Shown here piece after piece: positions 7,901 through 23,700 of a stretch of 64,000 nt of DNA. The notes below the pieces were generated by a model. The model was not told where the DNA came from. It was given only the letters and a program-made list of their open reading frames with translations, and made no database searches. Origin of the DNA: Piscicola geometra. Its lineage: Eukaryota > Annelida > Clitellata > Hirudinida > Piscicolidae. The stretch covers positions 148,501 to 212,500 of the forward strand of contig CALSEQ010000041.1 of assembly GCA_943735955.1 (NCBI GenBank). Direction: 5' to 3'. The translations under genes were made by a program, and so were the position numbers. Within the stretch, counting starts at the first letter, position 1; each line of letters opens with the position of its first letter.

Positions 7901-10900
7901 AATGGGTATAAGCACTCAATTACATTTCAATGGGTATAAGCACTCAATTACATTTTAACTGGTATAAGCACTCAATTACATTTCAATGGGTATAAGCACT
8001 CAATTACATTTCAATGGGTATAAGCACTCAATTACATTTCAACTGGTATAAGCACTCACTTACATTTCAATGGGTATAAGCACTCAATTACATTTCAATG
8101 GGTATAAGCACTCAATTACATTTCAATGGGTATAAGCACTCAATTACATTTCAACTTGGTATAAGCACTCAATTACATTTCAATTGGTATAAGCACTCAA
8201 TTACATTTCAATGGGTATAAGCACTCAATTACATTTCAATGGGTATAAGCACTCAATTACATTTCAATGGGTATAAGCACTCAATTACATTTCAATGGGT
8301 ATAAGCACTCAATTACATTTCAACTTGGTATAAGCACTCAATTACATTTCAACTGGTATAAGCACTCAATTACATTTCAACTGGTATAAGCACTCAATTA
8401 CATTTCAACTTGGTATAAGCACTCAATTACATTTCAATGGGTATAAGCACTCAATTACATTTCAATGGGTATAGGCACTCAATTACATTTCAACTGGTAT
8501 AAGCACTCAATTACATTTCAACTGGTATAAGCACTCAATTACATTTCAATGGGTATAAGCACTCAATTACATTTCAATGGGTATAAGCACTCAATTACAT
8601 TTCAATGGGTATAAGCACTCAATTACATTTCAACTGGTATAAGCACTCAATTACATTTCAATGGGTATAAGCACTCAATTACATTTCAATGGGTATAAGC
8701 ACTCAATTACATTTCAACTGGTATAAGCACTCAATTACATTTCAATGGGTATAAGCACTCAATTACATTTCAACTGGTATAAGCACTCAATTACATTTCA
8801 ACTGGTATAAGCACTCAATTACATTTCAACTGGTATAAGCACTCAATTACATTTCAACTGGTATAAGCACTCAATTACATTTCAACTGGTATAAGCACTC
8901 AATTACATTTTAATGGGTATAAGCACTCAATTACATTTCAACTGGTATAAGCACTCAATTACATTTCAATGGGTATAAGCACCCAATTACATTTCAACTG
9001 GTATAAGCACTCAATTACATTTCAACTGGTATAAGCACTCAATTACATTTCAATGGGTATAAGCACTCAATTACATTTCAACTGGTATAAGCACTCAATT
9101 ACATTTCAATGGGTAAAAGCACTCAATTACATTTCAATGGGTATAAGCACTCAATTACATTTCAATGGGTATAAGCACTCAATTACATTTCAATGGGTAT
9201 AAGCACTCAATTACATTTTAATTGGTATAAGCACTCAATTACATTTCAATGGGTATAAGCACTCAATTACATTTCAATGGGTATAAGCACTCAATTACAT
9301 TTCAACTTGGTATAAGCACTCAATTACATTTCAACTGGTATAAGCACTCAATTACATTTCAATGGGTATAAGCACTCAATTACATTTCAATGGGTATAAG
9401 CACTCAATTACATTTCAATGGGTATAAGCACTCAATTACATTTCAATGGGTATAAGCACTCAATTACATTTCAATTGGTATAAGCACTCAATTACATTTC
9501 AACTTGGTATAAGCACTCAATTACATTTCAATGGGTATAAGCACTCAATTACATTTCAATGGGTATAAGCACTCAATTACATTTCAACTTGGTATAAGCA
9601 CTCAATTACATTTCAATGGGTATAAGCACTCAATTACATTTCAATGGGTATAAGCACTCAATTACATTTCAATGGGTATAAGCACTCAATTACATTTCAA
9701 CTGGTATAAGCACTCAATTACATTTCAACTGGTATAAGCACTCAATTACATTTCAACTGGTATAAGCACTCAATTACATTTCAACTGGTATAAGCACTCA
9801 ATTACATTTCAATGGGTATAAGCACTCAATTACATTTCAACTGGTATAAGCACTCAATTACATTTCAACTGGTATAAGCACTCAATTACATTTCAATGGG
9901 TATAAGCACTCAATTACATTTTAATGGGTATAAGCACTCAATTACATTTCAATGGGTATAAGCACTCAATTACATTTCAATGGGTATAAGCACTCAATTA
10001 CATTTCAATGGGTATAAGCACTCAATTACATTTCAATGGGTATAAGCACTCAATTACATTTCAATGGGTATAAGCACTCAATTACATTTCAATGGGTATA
10101 AGCACTCAATTACATTTCAATGGGTATAAGCACTCAATTACATTTCAATGGGTATAAGCACTCAATTACATTTCAACTTGGTATAAGCACTCAATTACAT
10201 TTCAATGGGTATAAGCACTCAATTACATTTCAACTGGTATAAGCACTCAATTACATTTCAACTGGTATAAGCACTCAATTACATTTCAATGGGTATAAGC
10301 ACTCAATTACATTTCAATGGGTATAAGCACTCAATTACATTTCAATGGGTATAAGCACTCAATTACATTTCAATGGGTATAAGCACTCAATTACATTTTA
10401 ACTGGTATAAGCACTCAATTACATTTCAATGGGTATAAGCACTCAATTACATTTCAATTGGTATAAGCACTCAATTACATTTTAATGGGTATAAGCACTC
10501 AATTACATTTTAATGGGTATAAGCACTCAATTACATTTCAACTGGTATAAGCACTCAATTACATTTCAACTGGTATAAGCACTCAATTACATTTCAATGG
10601 GTATAAGCACTCAATTACATTTCAACTGGTATAAGCACTCAATTACATTTCAACTGGTATAAGCACTCAATTACATTTCAATGGGTATAAGCACTCAATT
10701 ACATTTCAACTGGTATAAGCACTCAATTACATTTCAACTTGGTATAAGCACTCAATTACATTTCAACTGGTATAAGCACTCAATTACATTTTAACTGGTA
10801 TAAGCACTCAATTACATTTTAATGGGTATAAGCACTCAATTACATTTCAATGGGTATAAGCACTCAATTACATTTCAACTGGTATAAGCACTCAATTACA

Positions 10901-13900
10901 TTTCAATGGGTATAAGCACTCAATTACATTTCAACTGGTATAAGCACTCAATTACATTTCAATGGGTATAAGCACTCAATTACATTTCAACTTGGTATAA
11001 GCACTCAATTACATTTCAACTGGTATAAGCACTCAATTACATTTCAATGGGTATAAGCACTCAATTACATTTCAATGGGTATAAGCACTCAATTACATTT
11101 CAATGGGTATAAGCACTCAATTACATTTCAACTTGGTATAAGCACTCAATTACATTTCAACTGGTATAAGCACTCAATTACATTTCAATGGGTATAAGCA
11201 CTCAATTACATTTCAACTGGTATAAGCACTCAATTACATTTCAATGGGTATAAGCACTCAATTACATTTCAATGGGTATAAGCACTCAATTACATTTTAA
11301 CTGGTATAAGCACTCAATTACATTTCAATGGGTATAAGCACTCAATTACATTTCAATTGGTATAAGCACTCAATTACATTTCAATGGGTATAAGCACTCA
11401 ATTACATTTCAATGGGTATAAGCACTCAATTACATTTCAATGGGTATAAGCACTCAATTACATTTCAACTGGTATAAGCACTCAATTACATTTCAACTGG
11501 TATAAGCACTCAATTACATTTCAACTGGTATAAGCACTCAATTACATTTCAATGGGTATAAGCACTCAATTACATTTCAATGGGTATAAGCACTCAATTA
11601 CATTTCAACTGGTATAAGCACTCAATTACATTTCAATGGGTATAAGCACTCAATTACATTTCAATGGGTATAAGCACTCAATTACATTTCAACTGGTATA
11701 AGCACTCAATTACATTTCAATGGGTATAAGCACTCAATTACATTTCAATGGGTATAAGCACTCAATTACATTTCAATGGGTATAAGCACTCAATTACATT
11801 TCAATGGGTATAAGCACTCAATTACATTTCAATGGGTATAAGCACTCAATTACATTTCAATGGGTATAAGCACTCAATTACATTTCAATGGGTATAAGCA
11901 CTCAATTACATTTCAATGGGTATAAGCACTCAATTACATTTTAACTGGTATAAGCACTCAATTACATTTCAATGGGTATAAGCACTCAATTACATTTCAA
12001 TGGGTATAAGCACTCAATTACATTTCAATGGGTATAAGCACTCAATTACATTTCAATGGGTATAAGCACTCAATTACATTTCAATGGGTATAAGCACTCA
12101 ATTACATTTTAATTGGTATAAGCACTCAATTACATTTTAATGGGTATAAGCACTCAATTACATTTCAATGGGTATAAGCACTCAATTACATTTCAATGGG
12201 TATAAGCACTCAATTACATTTCAATGGGTATAAGCACTCAATTACATTTCAATGGGTATAAGCACTCAATTACATTTCAATGGGTATAAGCACTCAATTA
12301 CATTTCAACTTGGTATAAGCACTCAATTACATTTCAACTGGTATAAGCACTCAATTACATTTCAATGGGTATAAGCACTCAATTACATTTCAATGGGTAT
12401 AAGCACTCAATTACATTTCAACTGGTATAAGCACTCAATTACATTTCAATGGGTATAAGCACTCAATTACATTTCAATGGGTATAAGCACCCAATTACAT
12501 TTCAATGGGTATAAGCACTCAATTACATTTCAATTGGTATAAGCACTCAATTACATTTCAATGGGTATAAGCACTCAATTACATTTCAATGGGTATAAGC
12601 ACTCAATTACATTTCAATGGGTATAAGCACTCAATTACATTTCAATGGGTATAAGCACTCAATTACATTTCAACTTGGTATAAGCACTCAATTACATTTC
12701 AATGGGTATAAGCACTCAATTACATTTCAATGGGTATAAGCACTCAATTACATTTCAATGGGTATAAGCACTCAATTACATTTCAATGGGTATAAGCACT
12801 CAATTACATTTCAATGGGTATAAGCACTCAATTACATTTTAACTGGTATAAGCACTCAATTACATTTCAATGGGTATAAGCACTCAATTACATTTCAATG
12901 GGTATAAGCACTCAATTACATTTCAATGGGTATATGCACTCAATTACATTTCAATGGGTATAAGCACTCAATTACATTTCAATGGGTATAAGCACTCAAT
13001 TACATTTTAATTGGTATAAGCACTCAATTACATTTCAATGGGTATAAGCACTCAATTACATTTCAATGGGTATAAGCACTCAATTACATTTCAACTTGGT
13101 ATAAGCACTCAATTACATTTCAACTGGTATAAGCACTCAATTACATTTCAACTGGTATAAGCACTCAATTACATTTCAACTTGGTATAAGCACTCAATTA
13201 CATTTCAATGGGTATAAGCACTCAATTACATTTCAATGGGTATAAGCACTCAATTACATTTCAATGGGTATAAGCACTCAATTACATTTCAACTGGTATA
13301 AGCACTCAATTACATTTCAATGGGTATAAGCACTCAATTACATTTCAACTGGTATAAGCACTCAATTACATTTCAACTGGTATAAGCACTCAATTACATT
13401 TCAATGGGTATAAGCACTCAATTACATTTCAACTGGTATAAGCACTCAATTACATTTCAATGGGTATAAGCACTCAATTACATTTCAACTGGTATAAGCA
13501 CTCAATTACATTTCAACTTGGTATAAGCACTCAATTACATTTCAATGGGTATAAGCACTCAATTACATTTCAACTGGTATAAGCACTCAATTACATTTCA
13601 ATGGGTATAAGCACTCAATTACATTTCAATGGGTATAAGCACTCAATTACATTTCAACTGGTATAAGCACTCAATTACATTTCAATGGGTATAAGCACTC
13701 AATTACATTTCAACTGGTATAAGCACTCAATTACATTTCAACTGGTATAAGCACTCAATTACATTTCAACTTGGTATAAGCACTCAATTACATTTCAACT
13801 GGTATAAGCACTCAATTACATTTCAACTGGTATAAGCACTCAATTACATTTCAATGGGTATAAGCACTCAATTACATTTCAATGGGTATAAGCACTCAAT

Positions 13901-16900
13901 TACATTTCAATGGGTATAAGCACTCAATTACATTTCAATGGGTATAAGCACTCAATTACATTTTAATTGGTATAAGCACTCAATTACATTTTAATGGGTA
14001 TAAGCACTCAATTACATTTCAATGGGTATAAGCACTCAATTACATTTCAATGGGTATAAGCACTCAATTACATTTCAACTGGTATAAGCACTCAATTACA
14101 TTTCAATGGGTATAAGCACTCAATTACATTTCAATGGGTATAAGCACTCAATTACATTTCAATGGGTATAAGCACTCAATTACATTTCAACTTGGTATAA
14201 GCACTCAATTACATTTCAACTGGTATAAGCACTCAATTACATTTCAATGGGTATAAGCACTCAATTACATTTCAATGGGTATAAGCACTCAATTACATTT
14301 CAACTGGTATAAGCACTCAATTACATTTCAATGGGTATAAGCACTCAATTACATTTCAATGGGTATAAGCACTCAATTACATTTCAATGGGTATAAGCAC
14401 TCAATTACATTTCAATGGGTATAAGCACTCAATTACATTTCAATGGGTATAAGCACTCAATTACATTTCAATGGGTATAAGCACTCAATTACATTTCAAC
14501 TGGTATAAGCACTCAATTACATTTCAACTGGTATAAGCACTCAATTACATTTCAATGGGTATAAGCACTCAATTACATTTCAATGGGTATAAGCACTCAA
14601 TTACATTTCAATGGGTATAAGCACTCAATTACATTTCAATGGGTATAAGCACTCAATTACATTTCAATGGGTATAAGCACTCAATTACATTTCAATGGGT
14701 ATAAGCACTCAATTACATTTCAACTGGTATAAGCACTCAATTACATTTCAATGGGTATAAGCACTCAATTACATTTCAATGGGTATAAGCACTCAATTAC
14801 ATTTCAATGGGTATAAGCACTCAATTACATTTCAACTGGTATAAGCACTCAATTACATTTCAATGGGTATAAGCACTCAATTACATTTCAATGGGTATAA
14901 GCACTCAATTACATTTCAATGGGTATAAGCACTCAATTACATTTCAATGGGTATAAGCACTCAATTACATTTCAATGGGTATAAGCACTCAATTACATTT
15001 CAATGGGTATAAGCACTCAATTACATTTCAATGGGTATAAGCACTCAATTACATTTCAATGGGTATAAGCACTCAATTACATTTCAATGGGTATAAGCAC
15101 TCAATTACATTTCAACTGGTATAAGCACTCAATTACATTTCAATGGGTATAAGCACTCAATTACATTTCAATGGGTATAAGCACTCAATTACATTTCAAC
15201 TGGTATAAGCACTCAATTACATTTCAACTGGTATAAGCACTCAATTACATTTCAACTTGGTATAAGCACTCAATTACATTTCAATGGGTATAAGCACTCA
15301 ATTACATTTCAACTGGTATAAGCACTCAATTACATTTCAATGGGTATAAGCACTCAATTACATTTCAACTGGTATAAGCACTCAATTACATTTCAACTGG
15401 TATAAGCACTCAATTACATTTCAACTGGTATAAGCACTCAATTACATTTCAATGGGTATAAGCACTCAATTACATTTCAATGGGTATAAGCACTCAATTA
15501 CATTTCAATGGGTATAAGCACTCAATTACATTTCAATGGGTATAAGCACTCAATTACATTTCAATGGGTATAAGCACTCAATTACATTTCAACTGGTATA
15601 AGCACTCAATTACATTTCAACTGGTATAAGCACTCAATTACATTTCAATGGGTATAAGCACTCAATTACATTTCAATGGGTATAAGCACTCAATTACATT
15701 TCAATGGGTATAAGCACTCAATTACATTTCAATGGGTATAAGCACTCAATTACATTTTAATTGGTATAAGCACTCAATTACATTTCAATGGGTATAAGCA
15801 CTCAATTACATTTCAATGGGTATAAGCACTCAATTACATTTCAACTTGGTATAAGCACTCAATTACATTTCAACTGGTATAAGCACTCAATTACATTTCA
15901 ATGGGTATAAGCACTCAATTACATTTCAACTGGTATAAGCACTCAATTACATTTCAACTTGGTATAAGCACTCAATTACATTTCAATGGGTATAAGCACT
16001 CAATTACATTTCAATGGGTATAAGCACTCAATTACATTTCAACTGGTATAAGCACTCAATTACATTTCAATGGGTATAAGCACTCAATTACATTTCAATG
16101 GGTATAAGCACTCAATTACATTTCAACTGGTATAAGCACTCAATTACATTTCAATGGGTATAAGCACTCAATTACATTTCAACTGGTATAAGCACTCAAT
16201 TACATTTCAATGGGTATAAGCACTCAATTACATTTCAATGGGTATAAGCACTCAATTACATTTCAATGGGTATAAGCACTCAATTACATTTCAACTGGTA
16301 TAAGCACTCAATTACATTTCAACTGGTATAAGCACTCAATTACATTTCAACTGGTATAAGCACTCAATTACATTTCAACTGGTATAAACACTCAATTACA
16401 TTTCAACTGGTATAAGCACTCAATTACATTTCAATGGGTATAAGCACTCAATTACATTTCAACTGGTATAAGCACTCAATTACATTTCAACTGGTATAAG
16501 CACTCAATTACATTTCAATGGGTATAAGCACTCAATTACATTTTAATGGGTATAAGCACTCAATTACATTTCAATGGGTATAAGCACTCAATTACATTTC
16601 AATGGGTATAAGCACTCAATTACATTTCAATGGGTATAAGCACTCAATTACATTTCAATGGGTATAAGCACTCAATTACATTTCAATGGGTATAAGCACT
16701 CAATTACATTTCAATGGGTATAAGCACTCAATTACATTTCAATGGGTATAAGCACTCAATTACATTTCAATGGGTATAAGCACTCAATTACATTTCAATG
16801 GGTATAAGCACTCAATTACATTTCAATGGGTATAAGCACTCAATTACATTTCAACTTGGTATAAGCACTCAATTACATTTCAATGGGTATAAGCACTCAA

Positions 16901-19900
16901 TTACATTTCAACTGGTATAAGCACTCAATTACATTTCAACTGGTATAAGCACTCAATTACATTTCAATGGGTATAAGCACTCAATTACATTTCAATGGGT
17001 ATAAGCACTCAATTACATTTTAATGGGTATAAGCACTCAATTACATTTCAACTGGTATAAGCACTCAATTACATTTCAACTGGTATAAGCACTCAATTAC
17101 ATTTCAATGGGTATAAGCACTCAATTACATTTCAACTGGTATAAGCACTCAATTACATTTCAACTGGTATAAGCACTCAATTACATTTCAATGGGTATAA
17201 GCACTCAATTACATTTCAATGGGTATAAGCACTCAATTACATTTCAACTGGTATAAGCACTCAATTACATTTCAACTTGGTATAAGCACTCAATTACATT
17301 TCAATGGGTATAAGCACTCAATTACATTTCAATGGGTATAAGCACTCAATTACATTTCAATGGGTATAAGCACTCAATTACATTTCAACTTGGTATAAGC
17401 ACTCAATTACATTTCAACTGGTATAAGCACTCAATTACATTTCAATGGGTATAAGCACTCAATTACATTTCAATGGGTATAAGCACTCAATTACATTTTA
17501 ACTGGTATAAGCACTCAATTACATTTCAATGGGTATAAGCACTCAATTACATTTCAATTGGTATAAGCACTCAATTACATTTCAATGGGTATAAGCACTC
17601 AATTACATTTCAATGGGTATAAGCACTCAATTACATTTCAATGGGTATAAGCACTCAATTACATTTCAACTGGTATAAGCACTCAATTACATTTCAACTG
17701 GTATAAGCACTCAATTACATTTCAACTGGTATAAGCACTCAATTACATTTCAATGGGTATAAGCACTCAATTACATTTCAATGGGTATAAGCACTCAATT
17801 ACATTTCAACTGGTATAAGCACTCAATTACATTTCAATGGGTATAAGCACTCAATTACATTTCAATGGGTATAAGCACTCAATTACATTTCAACTGGTAT
17901 AAGCACTCAATTACATTTCAATGGGTATAAGCACTCAATTACATTTCAATGGGTATAAGCACTCAATTACATTTCAATGGGTATAAGCACTCAATTACAT
18001 TTCAATGGGTATAAGCACTCAATTACATTTCAATGGGTATAAGCACTCAATTACATTTCAATGGGTATAAGCACTCAATTACATTTCAATGGGTATAAGC
18101 ACTCAATTACATTTTAACTGGTATAAGCACTCAATTACATTTCAATGGGTATAAGCACTCAATTACATTTCAATGGGTATAAGCACTCAATTACATTTCA
18201 ATGGGTATAAGCACTCAATTACATTTCAATGGGTATAAGCACTCAATTACATTTCAATGGGTATAAGCACTCAATTACATTTTAATTGGTATAAGCACTC
18301 AATTACATTTCAATGGGTATAAGCACTCAATTACATTTCAATGGGTATAAGCACTCAATTACATTTCAACTTGGTATAAGCACTCAATTACATTTCAACT
18401 GGTATAAGCACTCAATTACATTTCAATGGGTATAAGCACTCAATTACATTTCAATGGGTATAAGCACTCAATTACATTTCAACTGGTATAAGCACTCAAT
18501 TACATTTCAATGGGTATAAGCACTCAATTACATTTCAATGGGTATAAGCACCCAATTACATTTCAATGGGTATAAGCACTCAATTACATTTCAATTGGTA
18601 TAAGCACTCAATTACATTTCAATGGGTATAAGCACTCAATTACATTTCAATGGGTATAAGCACTCAATTACATTTCAATGGGTATAAGCACTCAATTACA
18701 TTTCAATGGGTATAAGCACTCAATTACATTTCAACTTGGTATAAGCACTCAATTACATTTCAATGGGTATAAGCACTCAATTACATTTCAATGGGTATAA
18801 GCACTCAATTACATTTCAATGGGTATAAGCACTCAATTACATTTCAATGGGTATAAGCACTCAATTACATTTCAATGGGTATAAGCACTCAATTACATTT
18901 TAACTGGTATAAGCACTCAATTACATTTCAATGGGTATAAGCACTCAATTACATTTCAATGGGTATAAGCACTCAATTACATTTCAATGGGTATAAGCAC
19001 TCAATTACATTTCAATGGGTATAAGCACTCAATTACATTTCAATGGGTATAAGCACTCAATTACATTTTAATTGGTATAAGCACTCAATTACATTTCAAT
19101 GGGTATAAGCACTCAATTACATTTCAATGGGTATAAGCACTCAATTACATTTCAACTTGGTATAAGCACTCAATTACATTTCAACTGGTATAAGCACTCA
19201 ATTACATTTCAACTGGTATAAGCACTCAATTACATTTCAACTTGGTATAAGCACTCAATTACATTTCAATGGGTATAAGCACTCAATTACATTTCAATGG
19301 GTATAAGCACTCAATTACATTTCAATGGGTATAAGCACTCAATTACATTTCAACTGGTATAAGCACTCAATTACATTTCAATGGGTATAAGCACTCAATT
19401 ACATTTCAACTGGTATAAGCACTCAATTACATTTCAACTGGTATAAGCACTCAATTACATTTCAATGGGTATAAGCACTCAATTACATTTCAACTGGTAT
19501 AAGCACTCAATTACATTTCAATGGGTATAAGCACTCAATTACATTTCAACTGGTATAAGCACTCAATTACATTTCAACTTGGTATAAGCACTCAATTACA
19601 TTTCAATGGGTATAAGCACTCAATTACATTTCAATGGGTATAAGCACTCAATTACATTTCAATGGGTATAAGCACTCAATTACATTTCAATGGGTATAAG
19701 CACTCAATTACATTTCAATGGGTATAAGCACTCAATTACATTTCAATGGGTATAAGCACTCAATTACATTTCAACTGGTATAAGCACTCAATTACATTTC
19801 AATGGGTATAAGCACTCAATTACATTTCAACTGGTATAAGCACTCAATTACATTTCAACTGGTATAAGCACTCAATTACATTTCAACTGGTATAAGCACT

Positions 19901-20310
19901 CAATTACATTTCAATTGGTATAAGCACTCAATTACATTTCAACTGGTATAAGCACTCAATTACATTTCAACTGGTATAAGCACTCAATTACATTTCAACT
20001 GGTATAAGCACTCAATTACATTTTAATGGGTATAAGCACTCAATTACATTTCAACTGGTATAAGCACTCAATTACATTTCAATGGGTATAAGCACTCAAT
20101 TACATTTCAATGGGTATAAGCACTCAATTACATTTCAATGGGTATAAGCACTCAATTACATTTTAACTGGTATAAGCACTCAATTACATTTCAATGGGTA
20201 TAAGCACTCAATTACATTTCAATGGGTATAAGCACTCAATTACATTTCAACTGGTATAAGCACTCAATTACATTTCAATGGGTATAAGCACTCAATTACA
20301 TTTTAATGGG

Positions 20311-20739
20311 TATAAACACTCAATTACATTTCAACTGGTATAAGCACTCAATTACATTTCAATGGGTATAAGCACTCAATTACATTTCAATGGGTATAAG
20401 CACTCAATTACATTTCAATGGGTATAAGCACTCAATTACATTTCAATGGGTATAAGCACTCAATTACATTTCAATGGGTATAAGCACTCAATTACATTTC
20501 AATGGGTATAAGCACTCAATTACATTTCAACTGGTATAAGCACTCAATTACATTTCAATGGGTATAAGCACTCAATTACATTTCAACTGGTATAAGCACT
20601 CAATTACATTTCAACTGGTATAAGCACTCAATTACATTTCAATGGGTATAAGCACTCAATTACATTTCAATGGGTATAAGCACTCAATTACATTTCAATG
20701 GGTATAAGCACTCAATTACATTTCAATGGGTATAAACAC
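20311..20739. repeat. TATAAACAC marker pair, 420 bp apart
   Basis: Two monomers with TATAAACAC lie at 20311 and 20731, exactly 15 monomers apart. The same pair with the same spacing occurs at 40818/41238 and 46625/47045. The first of each pair follows a T-switch TGGG monomer and precedes a CTGG monomer, as does the lone copy at 6027. Confidence 0.85.
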
Positions 20740-23700
20740 TCAATTACATTTCAACTGGTATAAGCACTCAATTACATTTCAACTGGTATAAGCACTCAAT
20801 TACATTTCAACTGGTATAAGCACTCAATTACATTTCAACTGGTATAAGCACTCAATTACATTTCAATGGGTATAAGCACTCAATTACATTTCAACTGGTA
20901 TAAGCACTCAATTACATTTCAACTGGTATAAGCACTCAATTACATTTCAATGGGTATAAGCACTCAATTACATTTCAATGGGTATAAGCACTCAATTACA
21001 TTTCAATGGGTATAAGCACTCAATTACATTTCAATGGGTATAAGCACTCAATTACATTTCAATGGGTATAAGCACTCAATTACATTTCAATGGGTATAAG
21101 CACTCAATTACATTTCAACTGGTATAAGCACTCAATTACATTTCAATGGGTATAAGCACTCAATTACATTTTAATGGGTATAAGCACTCAATTACATTTC
21201 AATGGGTATAAGCACTCAATTACATTTCAATGGGTATAAGCACTCAATTACATTTCAATGGGTATAAGCACTCAATTACATTTCAATGGGTATAAGCACT
21301 CAATTACATTTCAATGGGTATAAGCACTCAATTACATTTCAATGGGTATAAGCACTCAATTACATTTCAATGGGTATAAGCACTCAATTACATTTCAATG
21401 GGTATAAGCACTCAATTACATTTCAATTGGTATAAGCACTCAATTACATTTCAATGGGTATAAGCACTCAATTACATTTCAATGGGTATAAGCACTCAAT
21501 TACATTTCAATGGGTATAAGCACTCAATTACATTTCAATGGGTATAAGCACTCAATTACATTTCAATGGGTATAAGCACTCAATTACATTTTAATTGGTA
21601 TAAGCACTCAATTACATTTCAATGGGTATAAGCACTCAATTACATTTCAATGGGTATAAGCACTCAATTACATTTTAATTGGTATAAGCACTCAATTACA
21701 TTTCAACTGGTATAAGCACTCAATTACATTTCAACTGGTATAAGCACTCAATTACATTTCAATGGGTATAAGCACTCAATTACATTTCAATGGGTATAAG
21801 CACTCAATTACATTTCAATGGGTATAAGCACTCAATTACATTTCAACTGGTATAAGCACTCAATTACATTTCAATGGGTATAAGCACTCAATTACATTTC
21901 AACTGGTATAAGCACTCAATTACATTTCAATGGGTATAAGCACTCAATTACATTTCAACTGGTATAAGCACTCAATTACATTTCAATGGGTATAAGCACT
22001 CAATTACATTTCAACTGGTATAAGCACTCAATTACATTTCAACTGGTATAAGCACTCAATTACATTTCAACTGGTATAAGCACTCAATTACATTTCAACT
22101 GGTATAAGCACTCAATTACATTTCAACTGGTATAAGCACTCAATTACATTTCAATGGGTATAAGCACTCAATTACATTTCAATGGGTATAAGCACTCAAT
22201 TACATTTCAATGGGTATAAGCACTCAATTACATTTCAATGGGTATAAGCACTCACTTACATTTCAATGGGTATAAGCACTCAATTACATTTCAATGGGTA
22301 TAAGCACTCAATTACATTTCAATGGGTATAAGCACTCAATTACATTTCAATGGGTATAAGCACTCAATTACATTTCAATGGGTATAAGCACTCAATTACA
22401 TTTCAATGGGTATAAGCACTCAATTACATTTCAATGGGTATAAGCACTCAATTACATTTCAATGGGTATAAGCACTCAATTACATTTCAATGGGTATAAG
22501 CACTCAATTACATTTCAATGGGTATAAGCACTCAATTACATTTCAACTGGTATAAGCACTCAATTACATTTCAATGGGTATAAGCACTCAATTACATTTC
22601 AATGGGTATAAGCACTCAATTACATTTCAACTGGTATAAGCACTCAATTACATTTCAACTGGTATAAGCACTCAATTACATTTCAATGGGTATAAGCACT
22701 CAATTACATTTCAATGGGTATAAGCACTCAATTACATTTCAATGGGTATAAGCACTCAATTACATTTCAATGGGTATAAGCACTCAATTACATTTCAATG
22801 GGTATAAGCACTCACTTACATTTCAATTGGTATAAGCACTCAATTACATTTCAATTGGTATAAGCACTCAATTACATTTCAATGGGTATAAGCACTCAAT
22901 TACATTTCAATGGGTATAAGCACTCAATTACATTTCAATGGGTATAAGCACTCAATTACATTTCAATGGGTATAAGCACTCAATTACATTTCAACTGGTA
23001 TAAGCACTCAATTACATTTCAATGGGTATAAGCACTCAATTACATTTCAATGGGTATAAGCACTCAATTACATTTCAACTGGTATAAGCACTCAATTACA
23101 TTTCAATGGGTATAAGCACTCAATTACATTTCAATGGGTATAAGCACTCAATTACATTTCAACTTGGTATAAGCACTCAATTACATTTCAACTGGTATAA
23201 GCACTCAATTACATTTCAATGGGTATAAGCACTCAATTACATTTTAACTGGTATAAGCACTCAATTACATTTCAATGGGTATAAGCACTCAATTACATTT
23301 CAACTGGTATAAGCACTCAATTACATTTCAATGGGTATAAGCACTCAATTACATTTCAATGGGTATAAGCACTCAATTACATTTCAATGGGTATAAGCAC
23401 TCAATTACATTTCAATGGGTATAAGCACTCAATTACATTTCAATGGGTATAAGCACTCAATTACATTTCAATGGGTATAAGCACTCAATTACATTTCAAT
23501 GGGTATAAGCACTCAATTACATTTCAACTGGTATAAGCACTCAATTACATTTCAACTGGTATAAGCACTCAATTACATTTCAACTGGTATAAGCACTCAA
23601 TTACATTTCAACTTGGTATAAGCACTCAATTACATTTCAATGGGTATAAGCACTCAATTACATTTCAACTGGTATAAGCACTCAATTACATTTCAATGGG